In this document: piece after piece, positions 37,031-50,668 of the stretch
Position numbering within the stretch: the first letter of the stretch is position 1
Layout: every line of letters begins with the position of its first letter
Notes under the pieces: model-generated
What the model was told of the DNA's origin: nothing
Seen by the model: the letters and a program-made list of their open reading frames with translations, nothing else
Databases searched by the model: none
Source of the DNA: Agelaius tricolor
Taxonomy: Eukaryota; Chordata; Aves; Passeriformes; Icteridae
Direction of reading: 5' to 3'
Length of the DNA stretch: 64,000 nt
NCBI GenBank assembly: GCA_023055355.1
Contig: JALJCS010000001.1
Span: 47,807,381 to 47,871,380, forward strand
Translations under genes and position numbers: made by a program

Positions 37031-40000
37031 GGAAGAAGTACAACTGTGTTTTTAAGGAGCCTCTGAGTTTCCAGCAGGCATAAGAGATAAGAAAGAGAAT
37101 AAAAGTTAGAAGGGAGCTCAGAGCAAAGAGGTACCTCCTTCTCCACCAGCTGGTGGCTTGCCAAAGAAAACAACAGAAGTGGGGATTAGAGTTTGCAAGG
37201 TTGCACATTATAGGAGGGCTACCTATTCCCTGCCTTTTCTCCTCTGAAAAGCTGCCATGTGAGGAGAAACATTCCTTTTATTATTTATGGGGACAGCCAC
37301 TCTTGTTTATTATGCTCATGTTACTATGCTACATGCCAAGTACAGGCACTCTTTTTCACAGAGAGGTTTTTCTTTGTACAGAGGGGGGAAAAAAAAGGAA
37401 ACATAACACACCCCCCGCCCCACTCCCTGTTTGTAGGGTTGGTGAGGAAATTAAAGTCAGGGCAGTTAAAGGAGGTCTTTCTACAGAGTTGTGATTTTGC
37501 TTAGAAAGGTGGCAGCAGCAGAGCATTGCAGTGCCCTGACACCATCATGCTCTAGGGGATTAGCAGATCTGCTTCGAGAGCATTTCTGTTTGCCCCAGCA
37601 CTGCTCAGGCAATCACATCCCTTAACAGCCCAAGGAGTGGAGAACTCACAGCAGAAGAAAGATGAAACAACCTATAATCTGAACATCAGTATTTGTACAG
37701 CTTGTAGGAGGTGGATATTTTCCCTCCCTCTGGGTTTGGAACAATGTTGATAGGAAAGAAAGAAAAACAAGTTTATTCCTCATCCCCTTTATATTTTTTT
37801 CAAGGCAGCTGAAGGACAGCTGACCTATTTTCTGAGTTGAGCAACAGAGCAGGCTCCCCAGCACCTGATCACTTCTTTGTGCCTGTCCCCTGAAGCATGT
37901 TGAATACTGAAAGGCCTGGCCCTGGTCAGGGATTGCAAAGGAGGAAACCCTCGGCTGCACTTGGACTGCAGCCTTCGTGCTGAATGCAGGCAAGGATTTG
38001 AAACAATCCACTGAATGCAAAGTAAATCCCAAGGCAAAGGGAAGGGAAACTAGGCAACAGTACTTGCTGTGGTAGATGGCAGTGGATTTATTGCCTGGCA
38101 GTTCACAAACTGCCTACAGCTGGGGGAAATTGCTAGTTCAATTATCCTATGTTTAATGTGATTACTGGTACTGGTTCAGAGGCTTAATTTCATTCCTTTG
38201 AATTCCTCTCCACTAACAAAAACAAAACAATCAAACAGAAAAAAGGTGCAATAAAAGATCTTCAAAAATACAGAATATAAAATGTATTTTTCAAACCAGG
38301 AAGCTTTATTTATTCTGTCTTCAGGGTTTTTCTTATTTTTAACCAAATTATACACAGAAGGATCTTATTCTGAAGAAAAAATCTGCCATGTAAGAAAGGA
38401 GGAGAGTTCTTCCTCCTTTCCCAATGGGGCTTTTAAAGATAACACTGACAGATACTCTTTGAGTTTAGAATCTAGGAATTAAATATTTAGATATGGCAGC
38501 AAGATAATCTATTTGCAGTGGCCATGTAAAAACCTGACTTAGCTGGATGGTGAGGAGGTACAACTCTCCCCAGCTAGAAGACTGTGCTAGGAATGAAGGA
38601 CTTAAGCATAGCAGCTCCCACACAGAAGCTTGGTTCTGCCAGGAAGGGATAAGAGAGCAAACACATGAAAAGAACAAAAAGACTCCTATCTCACACATAA
38701 TTTTTCAGATTTTAGGCTTAAAATACAGGATACAGCCACTTAGTTCTGTTTCAGAAACTGTGCATTGCTTCACAATGGCCTTAGAGTAAGGTGCTGATCA
38801 AACATTTTCCTGTTTATCAGCAGCATAAATACCATGTGACAACAGCAATACTTCAGGTGGAACCTTTTTCCTTATTGGGCATGATCTGAGTCACAGGAGA
38901 ATTCCCAAGAGCCAAAAGAAACATACCATAAAGAAATGCATTCCAACAAATCACGTTCTTCATGGTACAAGGCCACTATATAACCACTGTAAACAAACTG
39001 TAAGTTTAACATACCAATTTACCCTTGTTTGCAATAGGTGGCTGAGCTTACTTGGATTTCATCCTTAATACAGTATCAATAGTTGTTGTAAACAATGTAT
39101 TTTATATCTTCTCAAGGCAGGTTATTGAATCAAAAAGCATAACTTTCCACGCTCTTTCAGAGTTGCTGTGGTGAATTTTGCAGATATGGTTTCTTTCACA
39201 GAAAGAACAGGGATGTTCTATTTTTTGTTTTTCTCATGAAACAGCAGGAATCATTGCTTTTTTAGAAACAAAACATCTTCTATATGGCAATGCAATACTG
39301 CTCTCCTAGTGCCTGAACTGACCTCCAAGCCCACTGCAGAATGCTGTTTTCTTGCTATTTTTCTTACCTGTTAAATAACGTTTTTGTCACTGAGACTGTC
39401 CATTTGACTTAATTTACATCTCACTCTGCAACTATTGCATTATTTAAACATTTATAATTCTGTTTGCCAATGACTGTCTCCATGTTTCTAATGTGTTAAT
39501 CAACATTTATAATATACCTGATTATATTTTACTTATTGCTGTCTTAATTTACATTGAATGAACCACAAACAGCTCTTACCAGTTTAGCTCATTACAGGAA
39601 TAATGTTATGCCATTTTTGACAAAAATCTACAGTTAATAACTCACTTCAGTCCCTTCAGCTTCACCACCAGCAGGCATGGAATTATCCTCCTGCTGTTGG
39701 TGTCCCTGACTGCACAGCCTGCCCAAGCCAGACATTATCCAGCAGGTTTAAAGATTAATTATGTTCCAGAGATCTTTTTTGCATCATCGTCCTATTCTCT
39801 CATTCCTTCTCTGTCCTCAGCTAATGAGCATCACACCAGGTCCATTGGCTTCCAGGGAATTACTTTTCTTTATATCTGAAGATGTCTGGGCTTTGTGATC
39901 TCTACCCTTCTGCTGCATCCCAACATCCTTGTCTCACTCCTGTGCCCCAGCAGCCTTAGTTGCTTTACTCTATCAATTTTCTCTAACTTCAGACTAACTT

Positions 40001-40594
40001 CTGGCTTTCTCCACTTGTACCAGCTGAGCCCTCACAGTCCTGCCCAGCACTTCTTTTTCTGCAAAACCACTGATCCCTGTGTTACTCAGTCCTGACATTT
40101 ATACCTGCATTCCTTCTACTCAACTTTATTACATTTGTAGTTACTGTATTCTCATAGAGGGTATCTGCAGCCTCTTATAACCTTCCTCCCAACCTTTGTG
40201 TATTTAAAAAAATCACAGATTTCATTTCTGCTGTACTGAGATTATCTTCCCTCCGAGTAACTAGACTATCTCAAAGAGAAGTGAGTAGGTGAGGAAATAT
40301 TGAGTACATGAGGAAATCTCTTCCCAGTCTCAGTGGACCTAGTATCTTCCCTCCTTCCATTAAATTTCACCAGTTCTTTCTCAATTCCTCCCCACTCTCC
40401 AAACAGTGGAAGGTCACACGCTTCTCGAAGTCCTCCCAAACTTTATCCACTGTTATAACTGGTTATCTGACTTAGCTTTTTTTGGCTTAAGCTACAAATC
40501 TGCGTAAGTTCTTGCCTTCACAAACCCTCTCCCTTATTGAGGGCCCATGGTGGTGACTCCTACTGAAGCCCTCACAAGGGAAGAAATGTACCCA

Positions 40595-40624
40595 GGGAAG
40601 AACAGTTCTGGGAAGAACAGTGGC
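40595..40624. repeat. Two-copy 15-bp tandem duplication
   Basis: GGGAAGAACAGTTCT at 40,595 is followed directly by GGGAAGAACAGTGGC at 40,610. Confidence 0.7.
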
Positions 40625-41751
40625 TGGACTTGCCCTTCCAGCCTAGGTCCTTCCTGTCCCTGCAGAGGGGGTGACACACTGTGGGGTGGCCATCAAACAA
40701 AGCAGCTGCTGATGCCAGGCTCCAAATTTCATCCCACTTGGGCTGCTGAGGCACTGCTCACACTCCACAGACCCACAGTCTAAAGGCAGAGAACCCACTC
40801 ACTGGCCACCTCTGCAGGATGACAAGCCTTTATTTGCTCTGAGAAATGTCCCTTTCCACTCCAGGAAGAAGGGACAAAATGGTGTCCCCACAGCATGCAG
40901 ACCTGAGTCTGCCAGCGGTTTTTCCAAACCCTCCCTGGTTGTGTTTGCTCATAAATGTACCCCAAAGCCTGGATGTGATTTTATTGTACTGCACTTCCTG
41001 GCTCCAGGTCGGCTGACTGTGCTGGGATTCCTCATGGAAGGAATGGTATCAGCTCCTCTGTTTACGAGCCTTGTACGTGCACTTACGATCGTCATGGGGA
41101 AGATCTGGGCACCACTACAGTACTAATAAATGGCCAGTAATAATAAAAATAAAGGAATAAACTATAAACAAATAGCAGCAGCAGGAGCTGGCAACGGTCA
41201 AGAGACTCGAATGTTTTCTTTTCTTTGACTTTTTATTAAAGTTAGTAAAAAAATTGTATATGAGGAATCTTTTCCAGGAGAAAATTACTTTTTTTTTTTT
41301 GCTTTTCTCAGAGTGAAAACTCAACAAACAGAAACACAAATGCTCCTACACCACCAAAAACAAATGTAGTCAATTCACAGGTATGTTCATTTACTGAAAC
41401 AAATCATTTTAGGCAAATGCAAGCATTCAACAGGATTTTAAAGGTGGTCCTTTAAAAATGTTTAATAAAAATTAAGAAACCTCAAAACTTAAAAACTTAA
41501 TAATTTTATTTGCTGTCACACAGATCCAGTTGCACAACTTCTGCTAAAAATTTACAACCTCTTTGAATATATTGAATGCATAAGTGTACATGCATGTGTA
41601 CAAATATATACAAATACCTACATGTACTTAACTGTTTCATGGCCTTAAAAATTGTCATGAACTCTCAGATGTCAACATTCACTGCACTTGTCCTGAAGCA
41701 AAGTCTCTGGAAAGACAGCACCTGTCAAGCACTCACACTCTGGCTACCATG

Positions 41752-41801
41752 GGGTATGTAGGAGCCCAAATGTCTCTATATGGGTTATATAGAGCCCAAA
41801 T
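41752..41801. repeat. Two-copy 30-bp-period duplication
   Basis: GGGTATGTAGGAGCCCAAAT at 41,752 and GGGTTATATAGAGCCCAAAT at 41,782 form two copies with a 30-bp period. Confidence 0.7.
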
Positions 41802-44800
41802 AGGCTGTTATCTGTCAAAAGTTCATCTGTCTTGAAATGGAAATGACAAATGCTTTGCTACACTGAAACAAGAGCTGCTGGTTTTCACTCCATTTTTCAA
41901 AGTTTGCAGCTTTTCTTGCAGCAGAACCTTGTGAAGGCCACCCATCAACCAGGTTCTGCTCTGTGAGAGTGGTGCCTTTTCTCCTGAAGAACAGTAATAA
42001 TCTATTCAGTGAAAATTGACCACTTGAACTTGTCTATTGGGCATGGACCTCACCCCATTTGAAAACTTTCCCCACAGGCTATCATCAGCATATCTGTCTC
42101 AAAGCAGCCTTAGGTGACTACTTCATCTTATGTCTGAATCTTTTTTGTAAGGGCTTTGCCAGAAAAATCTCACACAACTAATTTTCTGTTACCAGGCACA
42201 CGTTGTCAGGGACATTCCATGTTTTCCACCTAGTTTTATTCTTTCCTTGTCTTTCCTAAGTTCATCCCTATGAGATAATTTAACTCTTTCTCAGAACTCT
42301 GGACACCAAAGAAAGAGCCATGAAAGTGAAGCATTTTACACTTGCAACATGAGGATCTAGACCAAGTCAGTAAGCCTAAAACCCCAATCAAAATTAAGAG
42401 TAGAATTCAGTCAAGCAAACTGCTTCCTAGTTAACCTTCTTTTATTAGAGCACAAACACAGCAGATCTTCATATGTGAGGGACTCTGGGAATCCCTGTGG
42501 CTGAAGGCCTTTACTGGCCTAAATTTGTATCTATGTGCTAGGTACCTCCCTGGCTCCTTCACCATACACCCCTCTAAAAGCTGAGCTTCTTCCTTGTTTG
42601 CAGCAACTGTTTTCTGCACAGCTACAGTGAAATGACACTTTTCACCCCTCAGCTGCACCTCCTGGCTCATACCTACATTTTGGTCCTTGTAGAGAGCAAG
42701 GCAGCTGTGATGAAAAGATGATCACAGCAGCCACTACTTAAGAATCTGGGAGACAATTATCTGAAAAATTAATTTCAAAACACACTTCCTCTTGGTTACA
42801 GATTATGAAATTACTAATAAAATATAAAAAACTTTATCCTAAACATAGTGGCTATGGGTACCTGCAAGCTGAGATGAGCTGAGGCAACCCCCAAAGCCAG
42901 AGGTGTTTGGGTAACCCATAGGACAAAGTGTCAGTGTCTGCGGGCTGGGATCCCCAGGTGTTGAGTTTTAGGGAAATCCCTCCTGCAAGTACAGAACAGC
43001 TCTTCCTTAGCAGTCAGAAAGCAGCAGAAATGATCTTTTGCCTGGAGAAATCAGGTTGCCACATATTCTAAACATATATTAAAAAGGGCTTTTGTAAGGC
43101 TATACCCTCATTTTTGAATAGTTAAAGCATAAGACTAAGGGATAGGATCTAATTATCATAATTATTATGTGAAGACACACGGCTTAGTTTCTTGTAACCA
43201 TTTCTTCAAAAAGGAGCCTCTGAGACTATTTTTAAAGGACCTTTTAAAAGTAAGTTGAGTAATTTAACAGATCTGCTTATTTTGAAGCCTTTTAGCCCAA
43301 AAACTGTCCTAAAAGAAAAGCTAGTTTTCATGGCCACAATTATGCTACATGGGTCCTAGAGGAAAACAAGGCAAAAAGCAGCAGCACAGCACCAATGCAG
43401 CCACCCCATTCCAGGGCAGACAATCCCACACAGTGTGAATTTGAGCTGGCGTTTACCACTTGGCTCTGGACCAATAATCTCAAGTTGAGGTTATTACACT
43501 ATTTGCACATAATAAGAAAATACTTCAGGAAAGACTTTTAAAGCAATTTACAAACACTGAGCTTCCAGGGAGCCCAGTGAAATTCCTGTTAAGAGTTTTG
43601 GAGATAACGAAGCAAGGTGCTGTAAGTTTAAATTACTCATTCATCATCACAGAAGTTACTTAGCAGCAGAAGCCCAAAACCCAGAACCCTTCCTGATGCC
43701 TGGTAAGCCTGTAATAAATGTTATGAGATGACAGAGGGCTCCTGAGGCAGGGGCCAGGAGCTGATAAGGCAAGAGTTGCATTCCAGCCCCCTATCTTGTG
43801 TTTACTTCAATCTGACCACTGGGCAGCATTCTTTCTAGTGGAAGGAACAAAGTGTAAATCTCCTTCTTTCCTTCATTCTTAAGGGCCAGGCTCCATTTCT
43901 GGGCAGAACATGAAGGTTTGCCTTATCAGGAGAAATTCCCACGTGGCACAGCCAGACAAACAGCTCAGCCATGTACAACGTGCAGCCATGTGCTGCAGTG
44001 AGAAGAAGAGCTGGTGGAAGGTGCTCTACTCTGCAATATCTCAGGGACAGATAATACTGTAATGACAACAAAATCAAGTCTGAATGGCCTGAGAGCATTA
44101 ATGAGTTGTAGCAGAGCTCTCTGGTTGGGATAATGTGGTGACAGAGTTTGCATGGTCTTCATAGTTCAGAGCGTTCCCCAGTGCCTCAGCCCCTGCCAGG
44201 CAAACAATGCAAGTCTTAAACTCTCTAGAAAGCACTTTCCATGTGGAAGTCACTGGCCAGGGCTTCCCACTCTTTTTTTTGAATGCAGGAAGGGATGGCA
44301 TCTCCTACTGATAGCAGAAATAAGTCTTGCCCTTATGAGGAATTGTTTTTCTCAGAGCTGTCAGAAAATCTTAGCAAAAGCATTGGCACCCTGGAAAGCT
44401 CTGAGGCAAAGGCCATGCTTCTGTAAATGTGTTGAGCCAGGCAGTGCCAGCCCCTGGCAGAGCAGGAGGTGCTGAGGGTCTCAAGACATCACTCAGAGGA
44501 CATGAAGGCTCTCACCAGCCCAGAGTCCTGGGAAGCACTGTGGGCAGTGGATCCAGCTGGTTTGGTTGATCTGACTGTAACCATAGTGTACAAAAGCTTT
44601 TGCTCAGCTGGAAGGAAATTCTCCGACCTACAGTTCTGTTCTGCCTCCTTTTCAGGACCAGCACTGGAAGAGCCCCTGCCTGCATCACGCTGTGCTGCAG
44701 AGACACTTCACATCTGCTCATCCTCCATCTAAATAAGTCCCCAGATCAGCTACTGTGGCCCTGCCAGAGAGGAATGGTTTTTTGGTTTAATGAATGTGGT

Positions 44801-45902
44801 ACTTGGGTTTTGCTACTCTTTGTGGATTTTTTTCAGTTTATGAGAGGAAAGATCTAACTTTTGATCTGTATTTGAGTCTGCAGTGATGGGAATCAATTTC
44901 AGCAGGAGTCTGTGGACTTGTGCAACACTGACACATAATTAGGCACATTGGAAAGTGCAAATAACAGCAACTTTGCCTTTCAGATTGTACAGTGGTATCT
45001 GTCAGGCTTTTCCAAATGTGGGAGCCAAGGTGGGATGCTCTAAAAACAGTGGCAACTGCGTATTCCTAATACCCTCTGAAAAAGTCCACAATATCATCTG
45101 TTAAAAAGATCTGGAAAATCCACCTTAAAAAAGCCACACCAATGAAACGGCCTGCCAAGCTGCAGCTTCCCAATCCTTCCATTATAAAGAAATTTGCTTA
45201 TGGTGCAATTTATGCAGGCTCCATATTCCAGCAAAAATACATCAAGTGGTATCAGGTTACTAGAATCAGTCCTAAAGCAACTGTTTCCTAGAAGGGGAGG
45301 ATAAAAAATGAAGCAGCAGCTTGCTTCACACTCAGTGACACAGGTCTACCAGGAAAGAACAGGAATATGAGAAATGATGGTGGGGTTTTGGCTGGGGGTT
45401 TTTCTGTGTGTTTCCTTATGAAAGCCTAATGTGGTGACTAAAAGCAGAGGAAACACCCACTTTTCAAAACAGAACTGTTATCAGTTTTTCAGCAAGGATA
45501 ATGTCTCAGGCCAGCAGTCTATCTGCCACAACAAAACAATGACAATAGTAATACCCTTCCCTCATCTTTGAGAATTTTATTGGCAAAAACCTTTGTTATA
45601 TCTTAATCTTTGAACCTCCTTGTTTGAGAGCTTTGATGACCAAAATATTTTGACCCTCTGTTTGGAGTCAAAGAAACTTCCTGAAAGAAGATCCAACAAT
45701 ACAACCTCCCACTCACCATGGATAAACTTGTCTTCCAGCAGAAACTCACCATTTCAAAGACATGATCTGACATGAAAGTAAAGATTTACATCTTTTGCTG
45801 AACTGCTTAGGTTTTACTGTAAGGGAAGCAAATATTAGCAGAAGACAATGCAGCTGCTACCGAGGGTTGGTGTGGTTTGGGGCTTTTTTCTGTGTGTGTC
45901 TC

Positions 45903-45918
45903 TTTTTTTTTTTTTTTT
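45903..45918. repeat. Poly-T homopolymer (T16)
   Basis: Sixteen consecutive T, preceded by pyrimidine-rich TCTCTTT-like sequence. It could be the remnant poly-A tail of a minus-strand retrocopy, but no retrocopy body is recognisable beside it. Confidence 0.85.
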
Positions 45919-47879
45919 GTTAGGAAGCTACATCGATGCACAAAACAAAACTAAACCACATGTTCAATTAGAGGGAGTTAAAAGAGTTTCACTAGAATCC
46001 ACAGTCATATATTCATCAGCTGAAAGCGCCAATTTTTATACAGGGAAATTTTCCTTACTTTCCCCACTTTTCTGGGGCAGAAACAGCAAGCTCAGATGAA
46101 AACTTAGCCCAGACAGTTCCTTGTTTCAGAGATTAACCTGAGTACCAGAAGAGCACAGTTACACTAAGTGGAAGTGACCTACTTAATGACTGTGACTCAT
46201 TTCCCTCTTTCTTTAGGCTGGTAGTCAGCTGCCATGCCCCCGTTCCCCACACCCCCCAAGGAAGGGATCTTGTCTGGCTGAGCATATGTACATAGGTTTA
46301 AATATGAAGCATTGCAAAAAGTGCTCTGGAGACAAGGGCAAGCCTGAGGTACCTGGAGCTACATAAAACTTCAGCTTCACAGGAGTCTCACTTTGGCAGG
46401 CAGTAATGCTGCAGTTACACAGATGGGTATTATATGGCCTTCCAGAGTAAATCAAGGCAGGCATGTGCTTGTTTAGAACATTTAAAACATTAGATCTGCA
46501 GAAGATACTTGCTCCTCTACTTTCTCAGCTGATGTGATCATCTGCTCCCATTACCCATCTTCTTGAGCAGTAAGAACAACGTGATCCTGAAGAGGTGACA
46601 CCCATATGAGGTATTTAATTTACATACTGGCAACAGCAGCTGAATTTTTAGAGTTGGTGCTGCATTATGTGTTAGGATAAATGTGAGGAGGAGTGTGACA
46701 CTGAGCAGAAAACATGAACAAGGCTGCGGGCTGCTTGCACTATCCAAACTCGCCCCTCACTTTTACTCCTGTAGCCACGAAATCCCAAACATGCCTTTTA
46801 GTTTCAGGATACTTGACTGCAATCCCTTCATGAATAGTCACTATGCATGCAGAGGAAGAGATTAAAAACCAAACGGTTGACTCACATCAATCTAAAGCCT
46901 GGCACGCTGCAAACTCATTAAGGAGTAGCTCTCTGAGCTTCCCACACAAATACTTGCCATGTGTGACTCTGCCCTTTCTGAGACTCCTAACCTGCCACTG
47001 TGGCTTGCAGCTGGGTACCCTGCTCTTCCCTCACACCCAGACCTCCCACTCCCCCACAGAAACTCTCAGGAACCCTCCTCAGCCTTGGCCTGACCTGGTC
47101 TCTGTCTTGCCACCACAACCACTGGTGGGACATCACCAATTCTGCTGAGCCATGCAGGCACGGATCTGTCATTGCTGGCAGAGCCAGGCAGGGGGCTGGG
47201 TTTCCCTTTGCTCAGATGTCTGTGGTTCAGAGCGGAATGACCAAACCCTCTGCACCATTTTCTATGCACACAGTCCTTTCAAATCAAAAGGAAAAGAAAG
47301 GCATTTGTATACTTTCTTTTCCATCTGGAGCCACAGCTTTAAATAGCTACTGAGAGACTCTTTAGTACTTTTCAGTACTAAACTCCTTCAGTACTTTTAG
47401 GTAAAAGCCAGGACTGGGGGCTAGAACAGCCTTACAACAACCAGCGGCAGTACATGGCTCTAAACTGAATGAACTAAGAATTTGAAAAAAAATCTGTGTC
47501 TCTTGAAGGTCTTCACTAAAAAAGTGTCTGTGAGCAAAGTTATTTTCTTATGTTAACATATATTTATCAGCTAATTTCCTACATGCAATTTACTATTTTA
47601 CAAGTCAATGTATTATATAAGATTATAATTATAAATATCTTACAGTATTGACAATATTGCTCCAAAACCTCATCTCATATGGTAAAATCATCTCTCCATT
47701 TCAGTTTGTATTTCTGCCAGCCCTTCATGCTTCTTCACCTCATCTCCAGCAACCCTTTCTGAAGAATCTAATTAGTCTGCCCTTCTCTGACAACCACAGC
47801 AATCTCTTCCATGGGTCAGTTCTCCCAATCATGTCCTGTGCACCTTTTAAGGTATTTAACATTAAAGCTAAATAAATTA

Positions 47880-47899
47880 AAAAAAAAAAAAAAAAAAAA
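47880..47899. repeat. Poly-A homopolymer (A20)
   Basis: Twenty consecutive A, preceded by AAATAAATTA. It looks like a retroposed 3' end, but the 5' sequence (47,648-47,875, a 75-codon frame) has no recognised parent, and I saw no clear target-site duplication. Confidence 0.85.
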
Positions 47900-49243
47900 G
47901 AAACAAACCCTATAAGTACAGAGCTACTTCTCTCTACATGGAACTCTTTCACCACATGTGTTTAGTGCCAAGCTGGTCTTAAAATATACTTCCTTTGATG
48001 GTTTATATCCTCCACCCCCCGCCAGACAGCTCCCCTCTTATCAGCCTCTTTCATTTTTCAGGTGAGTTTTTTAGATATCATACAATATAAGAATCTAGTT
48101 AAAAAGTAATCAAATTAAAATACTTGAACACTGAATAAAATTTAAAGACGCTACGCTGAGGGTGTGAGAACTCAGAGACTGGCAAAGTGCTAAGAAAACC
48201 AGATACAGAACCAAGCCTCAGTGGATGGGCTTAGTGATATTTTCAGAGTGATAGTTTCAAAGGCCTTCTCAGAGGAGATTTTGTTGCAGTACAGAAAGTT
48301 CCTGAGCTGCTAAACTGAGAGAAAGCATTAAAAAAGGACCTTTTCTGCCAGAACATAACAGGCAAGAAGGAATTTGGTTTCCAAATGCTTTCATTTCTGT
48401 TTTGTCTCACTCTAAGTTTTATCTGTTTTTCAAGCTGTGGGATCTAGTTTCTGTTAAAATAAAACTTGGATTTGTACTTAAAAGCTGTTTTACAGTTTTG
48501 AGAACAGTTAACTTAAGAAAAAGATTTACTCAGATCTGCCTCAAGATTCTAGCCAGCTTGGAGTCCCATCACACCACCTTAGGTTGTGAAGAACACACAT
48601 ATTTTCAGTGGAAAGTAACAAGAAATAAGCATTTCTAGATGCCACACTTTGTCAAAGTGCTTTGCAACTCGTGAGAGACATCTGTGTCTGCCTTTAAAGA
48701 ACTGTAATATTTTTGCTTGAAGAAGAGACACCTGCTTCCTCTAGTGAAACACAACACAGATTCTGCCTCAAAACTTGCAGAATAGTCAAGATACAACACT
48801 GTACAAAGCACACATCAACCTTTCTGTCTGCATTTACTTGCAGGACTTTTACTGATCTTTGCTATCCCATGAAGTCTGTATCTTGTATTACAGTGGGGAA
48901 TCAGAATAAGCAGCATAGGAAAAAGGTCATTGGAAGAATGAACAGATTAATCAAATGGCTTATTCAACCAGTTAAAGACAATGGGTGCAGGTCTTAAAAT
49001 CCCATTTTTGCACAGAAAAGCAAAATGATGACTTCTGTTGCCTGATACACTACACAATTCCTCAATTTGCAAACATGAAGTCATTTGTACTGGACTTATC
49101 ACCGTCATATTTGACTATCAGAGACTTTTCTTTTTTACTTTGCAGCAGCATATCCAGTTCAAAGGATGGCTGGGAGCCTTCCATTTGTTAACTGAAATGA
49201 ACATGCCTATTTAAGACATACCCATTTATGGCACAACATAAAC

Positions 49244-49410
49244 ATAAAACTCATTCAGGTTGGAAGGGACTTTTGGACCACCCCACCTCTGCTGCACAAA
49301 GCAGGGGTAACTTCTAAGGTTCTTAAAGCTTTGACCAGTCAAGTTTGGAAAGCCTCAAAGGATGCATTTAATTTCAGTCAGGAGTTCCCCATTCTAAAGC
49401 CAGTCCCTTG
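49244..49410 (-). mobile_element. CR1 LINE 3'-end fragment, antisense, diverged
   Basis: The run TTCAGGTTGGAAGGGACTTT, then TGCTGCACAAAGCAGGGG and a block ending GGAAAGCCTCAAAGGATG, matches the antisense CR1 3' end (TTGGAAGGGACCT...AGCAGGG...TCCAAGGATG). It is more diverged than the CR1 pieces at 21-22 kb. The right edge is uncertain and may extend towards 49,580. Confidence 0.7.
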
Positions 49411-50611
49411 CCAGGGCTAGTAATTTCTGAGTACTTCTAGTCCAAAGAGATTCTTGAAGGTCAAACAAATGTAAGCTTCTTCACAGTGCTCTATGACAGC
49501 CTCCCATGGTAGCCTGAAGAAGATGAAATCCTCTCTCTTAAAGACCAATATTATCACCCTGCCTACCTTTCTTTCCTCATGGGCTTGAAATTTATCATCG
49601 CATGGTCACAGTAATGTCAAATTGTAACGTAAAGCAGGTTGCCAGGTAAACAGTAGAACAGTCACAATATCAGCTTATTTTATAGTTTCAAGACAATCCT
49701 TTATAGTGTAAATATCAAACTCATAGAAACATTACCATGATGCAATGCCAATGAGAGTGACCATTATATATCTTTGCATTACGTGTCAGTTCAGTTTTAC
49801 CTTGCAAGTTTTACCCAGCAACGATATAGTTAACAACATTAAAATGCACAGTGCTGCATCATTTAAGTAATAACCTGCCATTAAGATGAATAGCAAAAGT
49901 TCAGATCTCTTCAGATCTTGCTCCACCTGCCCGTGGACACCTTTGTACTGCTTATCTTTGGCTTGCACTTTCACAACCATCCTTGCAGCCATTTGAGTGC
50001 CAGCAGGATGTTTGGGAAACATTAAAGCCAGAGGGTAGAGCACAAAGTAGCATTCTCTGTGGGACACCTTTATCTGGTGCTGCCCGTGAGCCAGCTCAAA
50101 CTGCCCACACAGGATGTGTCCACATGATTTATTCACTTCTCTTGGGTCATACACTCCCTTGCTCCTCCCTTCATCTCCCATAGTTTCTCATAATTGCTTC
50201 AAGAGCCATTTGTACGGATAGAACAGCAGAAAAACTACACTTAGAACAGATAGGGCATTATCTCACCTGTGAAAGTAAACACATGGATTTATGCTTCTAT
50301 ATGTATGCACATTCAAGTTTAATTTAGTGATTCTTGTTTTTCTGCCTTCCCATTCCTGCCTAGTTGACATCTATAAAGATATTGACATTAACAATGGTTT
50401 GGAAACTAGTGAGCGTGAGTTTATGAATAGAATTTCATTGCTGGGCTATTTAGTCAGTTGTCAGTACTTCATTTTATATACCATCCATAACATCTCCAAA
50501 CCAGAATCTCGTTGACTGAATATGTTTCAGCTTTAGCTAATAATAGCTATTCAGTTTTAGAGACACAGACCATTGCTACTAAAGTGTGGTCCTGACAAGG
50601 AATTTGAGGAT

Positions 50612-50668
50612 ATCAAGGTCTTGATTTTAAGACCTTTTAATCAAGGTCTTTGATTTTACAAAAGTGGC
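50612..50668. repeat. Tandem duplication with embedded inverted repeat
   Basis: ATCAAGGTCTTGATTTTA at 50,612 recurs as ATCAAGGTCTTTGATTTTA at 50,640 (period 28 bp). Between them the palindromic pair AAGGTCTT-gatttt-AAGACCTT can form an 8-bp stem with a 6-base loop. Confidence 0.75.

Larger units (their letters stand above)
37031..49240. other. Gene-free intergenic stretch
   Basis: No recognisable coding exon. ORFs up to about 128 codons (37,646-38,032 minus; 37,153-37,494 plus; 44,152-44,475 plus; 46,843-47,148 plus; 47,000-47,353 plus) overlap each other on both strands without any recognised domain, which suggests chance. The stretch contains homopolymers at 41,289-41,300 (T12), 45,903-45,918 (T16) and 47,880-47,899 (A20), short tandem duplications, and a small CpG cluster near 41,065-41,092. 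Confidence 0.5.

Noticed and set aside
49786..50181. 131-codon minus-strand ORF
   Set aside because: No recognised domain, no splice framing and an isolated position. One frame of this length is expected by chance in 64 kb on two strands.
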